NCBI GenBank assembly: GCA_964247055.1
Contig: OZ176059.1
Location: 744,001 to 808,000 of the forward strand
Source: Paragordius varius
Taxonomy: Eukaryota > Nematomorpha
Direction: 5' to 3'
DNA length: 64,000 nucleotides
In this document: piece by piece, positions 1 to 11,600 of the stretch
Layout: each line of letters opens with the position of its first letter
Position numbering within the stretch: the first letter of the stretch is position 1
Position numbers and translations under genes: made by a program
Notes under the pieces: generated by a model
Seen by the model: the letters and a program-made list of their open reading frames with translations, nothing else
The model's database searches: none
Told to the model about the DNA's origin: nothing

Positions 1-426
1 ATTGGGAGAAAACCACGATCTACACATACAGTTGATATAAAAATAAAATATATATCAAGTCTTAGCTGGTAGGATGAGCCAAGTTTTTAAGGGATTATTT
101 ACATTTTTAATTAAGACCGGAAATCTAACTACAGAAATAAAGCCTAAATCAAACATCCTGGAGATTATTTTAAAAAGAAAGTTAACATATTTTGGTCATG
201 TCATGCGATCGAATTCTCAAGAGAAAGATACAATGTTTGGAAAGATAGAAGGACAAAGGAAACAAGGCCGACCACCGATGAGGTGGTTGGATATGATAAA
301 AGAGGAGACTAAAATGACATTAAACGAACTCAATCTAGCGGTGAAAGATAGAAGAAAATGGAAAAAATAGTTAAAATTATATCCAAAAAGTCGTTTACGA
401 CTTAGGAATAACCAACCAACCAACCA
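1..426 (+). mobile_element. LINE (non-LTR retrotransposon) 3' end
   Basis: An open frame at 74-370 encodes a C-terminal tail with the pattern LTYFGHVMR ... GQRKQGRPPMRWLDMIKE ... AVKDRRKWKK. This is the typical end of LINE reverse-transcriptase proteins (RxGRPxxRWxD followed by DRxxW). The stop at about 370 is followed by a short 3' UTR and an AACC tandem tail near 408-425, as expected for a LINE 3' end. The element enters from outside the window, so its length and clade cannot be judged. It is probably a 5'-truncated dead copy. Confidence 0.75.
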
Positions 427-2069
427 TAATGGGCTATTTGCCTGTTATAGCGATTTAAAAAATTAAAGAAAAAAAGGCTGGGAAAAAGTTAGAGATGAGG
501 ATTTTTTTACATTTTTAGATTTGTTTAATATTTTTGTATAATGCGCTCATAAGGCTAATGAAAGCATATTTTTTAATTCTTAATATTTTGAATACTTTTT
601 AAAATATTTTCAAATCGCAGAGATAAAAAATTTTACCAAAAAGTATGAACTGTTAACAATGTTTTTTTACCATTTTATGGCATTTTTTCCATATAAATAA
701 CTTAAACGCATTTAGAGTGTTCAACAAAAATAATACCTGATAAAATAGATATATCCGTATATGAGAATGCACCCGATTATAATGAGATTTTTGGAAACTG
801 GCACATTCGGATTATTAATAAAAATTTAGGTGGCTAAATACTTCACTCCAAAAAATATCATTAAATTTTTAATATATAATATAATACATATAAGGAAGAA
901 AATAAAATTTTTAAATAAATTTAATTCCTAGTGTGGGCTCCAAACACTAAATTATTTGCCTAAAATGGGCTAGCACTTATAAAATAAACGCTAAAATGTT
1001 TTAATTTTGCTTTAATAATGATAGATTATCGCATCAAAAAATATTTTTAAAAATAAATGCACACTTTGTTAAGTTGATTTTTAGCAAAATTTGGTTATAG
1101 TTTACTTCATACTAATAATAACTTTTCCTAAAATAGTTCCATAATACTGTGCACTTATCAACTCAGAACTCTGATTAAAATTGTTGAATTATTATTAATC
1201 ACCCAAATTTGAAATCAAACGAACCTGCAATCAAAATTTTGAAGTGATAAAAATGTTCAGCATTGAATAACACAGCCAAAAATATCCTTATGAAAATATT
1301 ATAATAGAAAAATGTATCTGGATTATAATCGTTTTGGTTTTGTCATCGAGCGATTAAACATATTTTACATTTTTTCAGAGTGCTTCATTAGAGAATATGG
1401 CGAAATTTGCGCCATTTTTTTGATTTATAGATAAAAATTGCTTTATTTCACAATTATCACAAAAAATAAATATATAAAAAGCAAGCGATTATTTAAGATA
1501 AATTTTAATGCTCTGATAACTACCCATATAATTTAATAAAAAAATACATTATTAAATTTTGGAAATTCATCCATACAAATAAAATTTAATGTGATCTGTT
1601 GTTTAAACAAATTAAATATTTCATCAAATATTATTATATTTTTATTTTCACAACTACTAGATTTTCTTCTCTCTCTCAAATACTACCTTTAAATAAATAT
1701 ATAATTAAATGTATAAATTATTTATTTTTGACGGCACGACATATATTAAAAACAAAATTAATAATTTATTATATTGGTTTTCGTTTGGATTTCTTTACAT
1801 CCATTTATGATACGGTTGAATAATCATAAACTATGGTTGTATCATTAACTTTGATGGTAGTAAGGATTTCTGTGCATTTATATTAAATATTTATACAGTA
1901 AAATTTATAAAGATAACTCTGAAATATGTAAATTAACGGTTTAAAAAGTTTACAAACAAACTGAAAAGAATAAGTTTTAATCTTTATTAAATATATACAC
2001 ATATAGTCATTACTGATTAATTAATTGTAATGATGCGTTTCTGTTTATTTAGAAAAATCACTGTTTTAA
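427..2069. other. AT-rich spacer with transposon debris
   Basis: No gene is recognised here. Around 1230-1270 there is a stretch (tgataaaaatgttcagcat) that is the reverse complement of one in the dispersed family at 34.9-35.7 and 40.4-41.6 kb, so part of this spacer is probably an old copy of that element. The small open frame at 1599-1823 looks like AT-rich noise. Confidence 0.4.
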
Positions 2070-2376
2070 CATGGGTCTCCAACACAAAGGGCATTGCAGG
2101 CCACATTTTTAGCTCAAAAATTTCGGCGGGCACCGCATTTGAAATATATATGGGCATTCATAAATAATTTATTAGATTGAAACATAAGGCTGCAATATGA
2201 AAACGGAATAACAATTTAACTCGTTCCTGCTATTTGGATATACTTATTTGGAAAAAATGGTCTAAAAATATTATCAATTTTACTAAAATTATTTAAGCAT
2301 GTTTTTGCAAATTATGGATTCCAAATTTTTATCAGGCAGCATACAAAGTTTCCGTGGGCCGCGTGTTGGCCACCCT
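2070..2376. mobile_element. hAT-type MITE, copy 1
   Basis: A 307-bp non-autonomous element. It begins CATGGGTCTCCAAC and ends GTTGGCCACCCT, which are imperfect inverted ends. It is flanked on both sides by the 8-bp direct repeat TGTTTTAA (2062-2069 and 2377-2384). The 8-bp duplication and CA-GGGT / ACCCT ends are hAT superfamily traits. Related copies lie at 16.8, 18.7, 39.4, 42.5 and 61.7 kb. Confidence 0.75.
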
Positions 2377-2535
2377 TGTTTTAAAGGGTAGATTTTAATT
2401 TTTAAGAAAATATTTGTCCAAGTTTTGTTTAGAAATTTTAAAATTATACAAAGACAAGTGCTCATATGAAAATTTAATGGCTTACACATTATTTAATTGT
2501 CTACAAAAATATATATTTAATATTATCAGATAAAC

Positions 2536-2691
2536 TGCTTGTATCCAAGACACATTTTGCCGTACAACCCCCGCAGTAATTAGCCTCACAAACGCTATTT
2601 GATGGACAAGTAATGGTATAGCAAGGATCAACAAAGCAACTCACTTTAGGGCGATCGGGTGGGCACACCGTATTGGCTGAATATGCCAATT
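2536..2691 (-). CDS. Cys-rich module exon, copy 1 (most 3' on the minus strand)
   Basis: 156 nt, phase 1-1. The acceptor is tattttaag before AATTGGCA and the donor is GTTTATC after ACAAGCA. It encodes LAYSANTVCPPDRPKVSC, FVDPCYTITC, PSNSVCEANYCGGC and TAKCVLDTS. It is nearly identical to copy 2 (a recent duplicate), and the similarity continues into the upstream intron (to about 2890). Confidence 0.85.
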
Positions 2692-5600
2692 CTTAAAATA
2701 AAAGAGTTGAAATTATAAAATGATATTACCTTAACTCAAAACAAGTTATTATTAAAAAATCAAGCCATTGTTATAACAAATATGGTTGTCACTTTTTTTA
2801 GTTTTAATGTTATGTCTTTATATATTTAAATATTTAATGTAAATAACGGTTTGCGTGGTTATAATTAATTGTAATATAAAAATATTACGAGTTTTGGCCG
2901 AACATTCTCTATTAAAAAAAATGAAGATTTAACGCATTTTTTAGATTACTTTATTAACACTTGAATACTAATTATGTGTGCATGTCTTCTTTGATAGTAG
3001 GGTACCTGAAGACTGCAGGCCTGATTAATCAGATATTTTATAAAATATGTAGTGTACGGAAACCAAATCAAAAGTTAGCCCTTAGAATACATTCATCCTA
3101 GGATCATCCAAATAATATTATTTATGTTATGGAAAAAATGAAGGCAAAAATTGAAACGGAATGACATGAGTGTAATATGTAAGCTAAATCAAAAAATAAT
3201 ACGATTTTAACCATTTTTTGTTGATATTAACACTTCGATTCAAATTGGGGTATCTAAATACCCCAGACTAAATTTGAGTTAAGATTTTTAAAAAATTACT
3301 AAATGAAACGGTCTCAATTTAAATTTATGCTTCTATCCTAACAAAAATTATATAAATATACCAAAATATCTAAATAAAATTTTGTTTGGAAAAAAAAGTT
3401 CCATGACAAACTACTTCGACGCCATTTTTATTTTACGAAATTTTTGCAAAATATCGTATCATTTAATTTTAAGGGTAAAATTAAAGCTAATTTTTTATTT
3501 AAATCACATCCAACAATGATAGAAATAGAAAAATCGACTAATTTTGTATTATTTTTCAATTTCATTGCACAAATGTCACGTTGACTAAATTTTTAGCTTT
3601 CGGTTTTAGCTTAAAATAATTAATATCAAGTATTTTTAAATAAAACTTTTTATAAATTTCGGTTTATTAATGTTATATATGTGCAAAATTTTGCAATGGT
3701 TTCGATTCCTTCATATTTTTTTAAGAATATAATTTTCACACGCCTGGGTATTTAACTAGCCCAATTTGAATCGAAGGACTAAAATGAATGTGTTGTATCC
3801 AAGTGTTGTCAAAATTAATAAAAAATCAACTTAAGTTTCAGCTATAAAAAAACGATTTTTCGTTAAAATGTTGCGAAACGGAGCCGAAATAGTTTGATAT
3901 AGAACTTTTTTTTATAAATTTTAATATTTTGTGACTAACATATAAAATAAGGGCATACTTTTAGTTAGGACCACCCACTCTGGTAGTTTTAAAACAATAT
4001 TAAATTAATGTTGTCTTGGGTATATAGTCACTTAAATTGGTATCAAAATAGTAAAAATAAAAACTTTCTTTTTGATTTTTCTATTAATAATTATAGATTA
4101 TATCGAAAAAAAAGACAAAATTATCGCTGGTAATCATAGTAAAGAGAGAAAGTCTGAAATTGTGTAACCGGTTCCGTTTCAGCCCTCTTGAAAGTTTTGA
4201 TTCATATGATTCTTTCGAGATGATTTCTTACACCATTAAAGTTAAAAGCTTGTTATTGAAATTTGGGCCATTGAATAACGAATAGATATAATTATGATTA
4301 AATCTGTCCCGATTATTGCAATAGATTTGTTAAAATGCTTTAACAAAAGTCCTAAGCTTATAAACATAATATTTGTTGTCGAATAACAAATATAAAGTTG
4401 TTATCTATAATATATTTCAAGTTTTTTAATAAATGTCAAACTTAAGACGTTTTAAATCTTATAAAGTCTATTGGATGATATTTCAACACGCATGAATAAT
4501 TTACGTATATTCAATATGAAGTGATAAAAAAAATAGTTATAAAAAATAATTATAATTATAAGGTAAACTGCTTGTATCCAAGACACATTTTGCCGTACAA
4601 CCACCGCAGTAATTAGCCTCACAAACGCTATTTGACGGACAAGTAATGGTATAGCAAGGATCAACAAAGCAACTCACTTTGGGGCGATCGGGTGGGCACA
4701 CCGTATTGGCCGAATATGCCAATTCTTAAAATAATACAGTTAAAATAATAAAATATACCTTAACTCAAAACAACTTATTATTATAAAATCATGGTTCCTT
4801 TTTTTTAACAAATATGGTTGTCACTTTTAACGTTATGTCTTTATTTAATACTTAATGTAAAATATCGATTTTCATGGCTATTATTAGTTGTAATATAAAA
4901 ATACGAATTTTAGCCTAAAATTCTCGATTTTACTAAAAAAAATGAAGTTTAAAAGTTTTATTAGATTCCCTTCTTAACACATGAATACAAATCATCTCTG
5001 CATGTCTACGTTGATAATTAGTTCATGACTGGATTACAATCAAACATATGAAACCAATTTAAAAGTTTGCACTTGGAATACATTGATGCATCAAAAAAAA
5101 GGATTAGCCAAATAATATTATTAATGTTATGGAATTCAAACAAAATGAAATGAGTTTAGTAGATAAGCTAAATCAAAAAATAATGTGATTTTAACCATTT
5201 TTTGTTGATATTAATGTCAAAACTAATAAAAAAACTTAATTTTTAGCTTTAAAAAACGATCTTTCGTTAAATATTGCAGAAAGGGCGCCGAAATAGTTTG
5301 ATATGGTATATTTTAAACTAAATTTTATTTATATATTTTGGGATCACATTTTTATGAAAATAGGGGCATATATTTAAATTAGAACCACTCTCTAGGGTTT
5401 TAATAATATCATTAAACGTTGTCATGGGCTATCCGGCTACCCAAAATAGTACAGAGTGTTAAAGAAAAAAACTTTGTTTTAGATTATGATATTCTCTATT
5501 ACATTATAAATGAAAAAAACAAAATTATCGCGAGCAATCATAATAAAGTAAGAAAGTCAGATATTATGGTCATAAACGGTTACATTTGAGCCTGCTTGAA

Positions 5601-8600
5601 AGATCTGATTCATACGAGTCTTTAAAGATGTCTCAGGCAGGTTTTCCCTAAAAATTAAGCGCTCATTATTGAATGGCCCCAAAAAATAAATAGGCATGTG
5701 GTTATTTATTTTAAATTATTTTCCTCATCCTGTCAAAAAAATATCAAAGACTAATAATTGTTAAAGTAAATGCTTTTACATAGGTCCTAAGTTTATAAAC
5801 GAAATACTTAGAATAGTAAATCTATAAAGTTTAACAAAAAAAACTATAATAAAATTCAAGTTTTTTAATAAAATATCTGTCCGACTTATGACGTTAAAAT
5901 TCTATATCATACTATTTTGACACGCATGAATAATTTCAGTAAAATCAATATGAAGTGATAAAAAAATGGTTGTAAAAAATAATTATAATTATAAGGTTAA
6001 CTGCTTGTATCCAAGACACATTTTGCCGTACATCCTCCGCAGTAATTAGCCTCACAAACGCTATTTGAAGGGCAAGTAATGGTATAGCAAGGATCAACAA
6101 AGCAACTCACTTTGGGGAGATGGGGTGGGCACACCGTATTGGCTGAATCTGCCGCCGATTCTTGAAATAAAAAAATTTGAAATGATATAATGTCATGACC
6201 TTAGCCCAAAACAACTATTTTCAAAAAAGTTTAACAAACATAGTTGTCACTATATTTAAAACGTATTGTCTTTAGTTTTTACATTGTGCCCATATAAATT
6301 TTATGATTTGCTGTAAAATATCGGTTTTATGACTATTTTAACAGGGATTACCTGGAATACTCATTGAATTTTTACGGTCCTATACCTTGGACAAAAAATA
6401 TATTTAGAAAATTATTGTTGTCAACTTTTTTGAAAAAAATTTACGGGGGAGTGGGTAAAAATAGGGTCTAGAATAAAAAAGCGAGCCGACTATGTTCGGC
6501 GCAATCGAAAAAAAAGTAATAAAAATGATATTTGAAATCGAATGCTTTAACACTTTTTCCGGAAAATTGTCACAAAGACCCGATTTAAAAAAACCGTTTG
6601 GTGGGCCCGAACTGGGGGCCTAAAGACGATGCTATTGTCGGGGTCATTTATTGAAATTAGGATTTGAATGGGTCTACCGGTTTTCCGGAAACAGATGACA
6701 AAGGCAGCATTTTTCATTTTTATAAATATATAGATTACAGGTTTTTATGCAACAATATGGATAGTTTTTTGAGAATTTTGTAAACTCCATTTTTTTGATT
6801 TCCGATTTTTTTAATTACGATTTTGTGGGATTAAATACTTTTAGGCCTGTTGTCATTATCTCGCTAACTTATGCATTGAGAAATACAATGAATGATAATA
6901 TCAAGTTTGTGGAATACGTGGATTATGTGACAAATGTTATGGAGGCGAAAGATATCCCCCTGTAACAGAACAAGTTCTCAAAACAACTTTGCTTGCCTAT
7001 GGTGGTCTATTGGTTGTACGCAAAATAAATCAACGACTGTATCCGCAAAAAAAATAAAAGATGCATAATAGAGCGAGCGAATTAATGACAACAAACCTAA
7101 AAGTATTTAATCCCACAAAACGCAAAATTTTAAAGCATATTTGCATTTTTTTCGACTAGTGAGGAGCAACGCTGAATCTTTCACCCAATTTTTAGAACGG
7201 GTTGTTAAGATCGCAGCTGAAGAAACCAAATTCAATGATTCGATTAAGGAACGTATTCGGGATGCTTTGGTCATTGGTTTACGGCAACCGCAATTGGAAA
7301 TCGACAACACATCAATAATACAAATCTTACAAAAACTATTGCATACATACAAAATATATATATTTATAATTTGCATATCTAACATCACTTCACCCTTAAG
7401 AGAAATAAAACTAGTTTGAAAGATAACATCATGTGTTGGATGTGTCGACGAATATTTGAATATGTAACAAATACAAATCATGATTAAGTTGTCGTTCGAA
7501 TAAAATTAGGGTAATTTACGAATGTGGGCCTGAAAATCTAAATATCTTAGAAATGATTGTATTGAAACTATTTCAAACATTTTCACTTATAAAACATCCA
7601 TACAGCAAAGTTTATTAAAAAGTTCCACTCTATTTTATAAATAAACGCGAAGGCAAAAATATAGACAATGTGACATGAGTGCTTTAGTTAAATTAAACTT
7701 ACTTTTATTTTATACCAATTTCTTTTGATAACGTTAAATCTGATTATAACAAAAAATATACTTAAATTTTATTAGTATATTCCAAAAACGCGAATTAGCT
7801 AAAGTCATAAAAGCAAAAATATTTAGCAAAACACTCTAACCAAAAAAAGTTACAATATGAAGGGTAGTTTTCTTATAAAAATTTTTGTCCAAATTCTGTT
7901 TACATATGTAAAATCATACGGATGGTAAAAAAAAATGGTTACAAAATTAAATTGTGTCATATAATAAAAATCACTTGCGCCCAAGACACATTTTGCCGTA
8001 CAACCACCGCAGTAATTAGCCTCACAAACGCTATTTGATGGACAAGTAATGGTTTGGCAAGGATTAACAAAGCAACTTACCTTAGGGCGATCGGGTGGGC
8101 ACACCGCATTGGTTGAATATGCCGATTCTTAACATAAAATTTAAAAATGATAATATAATAATATAACCATATTAATCTAAACAAATATTCCAAGGTTTAA
8201 CGAGTGTGGTTGCCTTTTTCAAAATGAAATATTTGTCTTTACAATACACTAAAATATGAAAAAAACCCTCTTTGATTGACTAGGCCCAAAACCAAGAGCA
8301 CCATGAGAATCATGGTACATTTTGTACAATATAAATAATTTCGTCAGGATATTTTGTGTGCAACGATTTCATTTAAAATATTATTAAAATCATGTTAATT
8401 ACATATTAGGCACAATATTTATTAAAAAACTTAGGCCTCTGGGCCAAATACAACAATATATTTTTTAAGTAAAAATCTCTTATGCAATTTAATGTATTTG
8501 AATTTATATTGTTTTTTGCTGGAGGTATGTTCATAAATAATTACTGGTTTGACTAAGAGAAGACATTAAAGAAAAGCGCAAGCGATAATTTGAAACAGTT

Positions 8601-11600
8601 CCCATCTTGTTCATTAAACATTGTACGACAAACGGACACAATCAAGTCCGCCAAAAACAAACTCCTATTTTTATCTTGTTTAGTTATCTTAAATTTTTGC
8701 CTGAAAGCAACATTTGCACACATTGCTTTTCTTAATCCATGAGTAGAAAAAGGATATTGATAGTCATCTTCGTTTTTTTGGTTTAAACATATAGTGTGAA
8801 ATGTGCTCCGTCGATTAATACACATAAAACATGGTTTTGAAGATTTAATAGCTGTGCTCACAATGTTAAAGAGAGTGAGCACACGCTGGTACGTACTGCG
8901 ATGACTATAAAGTCCAAGTTATTAAATGATGGGCAGAAGCATTAAATGTATCACAAAATACAATCAGAGAAAAGATCATTAATTTGGTAAAGGGGTCACA
9001 CACATTGATTGTGCGCCAAATCAAAAAACGCAATGTAACATGTAAACTCCTGCTTTAACTTACGAAAGAGCAATTTGCGTAACCAATATTGACACTTAGT
9101 GCATTGGATGGAGTTTAGTCCCACATTTTTTAAGCATGCGCGGCATGGGTATTTGATTCTATCAGTCCTTTTGTCTCCTGTTATCATAACCTTAGTTTTT
9201 TGGATATTGATTGTGAGACCATGTCGCTCAAGGCAGGTTTTCCAAAGTTTGAACTTTTGACTGAGTTCGTTTAGATTTTCTGACGTTAACAATAAATCAT
9301 CAGCGTAGATGAGCTTCCAAGGAAGACCAGTACGGATCTCATCACTGATAGTGCCTATTATTATGGTAAATAGAATGGGGCTAAGAACAGAACCTTGGTG
9401 TAGTCCTGTTGTGATGTGGAATGGAATTGTGTACCCGAAATGTGTGTTAACACAGGTTTTACTGTTATCATATAATAACTTTATTGCATCTATGATCCAT
9501 GTCTACTCCTTTTTTTTGAAGACACCAGAAAATAAGCGTTCGAGGGATTTTATCGAACGCTTTCTCCATGTCAATAAATAGATGGTATAATTGGCTACCT
9601 TTGGAATGATAGTTTTCTTGGAGGCGCCTTAATATAAATATGAGTCTGTTGTGCTGCGGCCTTGACGGAAGGCAAACTGCATGTTGTCAATATTAACTAT
9701 GTCCCTTATTTTCTAAGCTAAGATTGATTCAAAAACTTTCATAGTATGTTATAGTAGTTTAATTGGGCGATTGATGCGCAATTAAGTTTATTTCCTTTGT
9801 TTTTATAGATTGGAATAGTAATACTATTTTGAATCGGGCTTAAAAAATGTGGGACTAAACTCCATCCAATGCACTAAGTGTCAATACTGGTTACACAAAC
9901 CATGTTCAGGATTAATTGGAACTTTAAAAAATAATAATAATTACATATGCCCCCCATGTACTCTATCCAAACAATATATTCCACTCATAGAAGCTGAAAC
10001 CTACCTTAAAATAGGTGACAGCGAAATTCAAAAAGTACAAAAGTTTACCTACCTTGGTGATACCATTTCCGCTCAAGGAGGTTCATGTGAAGCCATCAAA
10101 AATCGCATAAGAATTGGTTGGGGTAGATACAACCAATATAAATACATATTTACCAACAAACACATATCTACAAAAACAAAAAACAAAATATACCTAATTG
10201 GCGTTAGACCTACTATAACTTATGCTTGCGAAACATGGCAAATAAGTAAAACACAGGAAAATATGCTGGATAATATGGAACAAAGAATGATAAATACATT
10301 TAAGCGAACAATCTCTCATGATAAACAAATCCTACAAATTTCAAAATATATTCAAATCCGTAGACTTGGCTATTACGGTCACATTCAAAGATTAGATAAC
10401 GATAATTGGATTAAAATTATAACAAACCTTAAGCCAAACAAACAAAACAGAGTTGGTCGTTCAGCAATTACATGGGACAAAAACATTACCCAAGACCTAC
10501 AGGCCAAAAACATAAAATCCGGGGACTTGTTAAACAAAAAATCCTTCAATGCAATGATCAAACACCTAAACCCCGTAACGACGGGATGCCAAGGGACCCC
10601 TTGACAACAGATATCTATCTATCTATCTAAAGAGCAATTTGCATCAAATTGTAACCTTTAATGGAGAGTGGATTTTTTCTGTGAATCCAAAGCGAAAAAA
10701 TCAAGGCTTTTATCTTGTCAAGCCGGCCCATCAACACCAAGGCCAAATCTCTTCGGCAAAAATCCCATGCTCGATGTCTGATGGAATCAAAGAAATCTTG
10801 TAATTTATAAACTTTGAAAGCCCGCAAATGCTTAAAATCTAACATTGCTCAAAAAATGACCGGAATGTGCCAGAATAGGCAAAATAATTGTTCTTCATGA
10901 CTATGTTCCGGCTCACACAGGAAAACCAATGACACTTTGAAATCACTTTGATAGGGAATTCTACCGTATCCGACGTTTTCTCCTAAACTGGCGACTCTTG
11001 ACATCAACATGGCATAGGATTCCAGATAAACATTTGATAATTTCGAAGACGTTGGAAAATGGCTTAAAATGTGCCGCAAAATATAATTAGGTTTTAGATA
11101 TTACCTAAGTGGGCTAAATGTATAAAATCCGCTGGACAATATTTTGATAAAATTTTAACCAAAAAACCGTTAATTATCCCCATACTAGATAAGTCTTTAG
11201 AAATATCTATGGTAAAGTTTTTATTTGAGTTGGGCGCTTGTTATTGATTTTCGAGACTAATTAGGCCCTCAGTAGTTTATTACATATAAATTAACGTATA
11301 TATTATAATCTGTCAAAAAAATTAGGAAAAGGAGTCATAATTGTAAAATTGATATAAATTTCCTTCCTAAGTCCTAATTTATAAAAATAATAGTTATTTC
11401 CAAAGAAAAATAAAAACAATGTCCAATATATAAACTCTAACTAATAATTTTACTATATGAGTAGGAGATATTTAACTTTTTCTGGAATTAGTCTATAACT
11501 AACTTATATTTAGATATGTAAAATCAATTAAGGCTATTGGATATAATGTGATATGCATGCATTGCTAGTTTAATCACGATGATATGATAAAATATGGTTG

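Noticed and set aside
2289-2489. Possible last exon of the module gene
   Set aside because: The translated text has no cysteine pattern or acceptor in phase 1, and part of it overlaps a hAT-type MITE.
9309-9581. Plus-strand open frame of 90 residues
   Set aside because: It is antisense to the LINE reverse-transcriptase segment.
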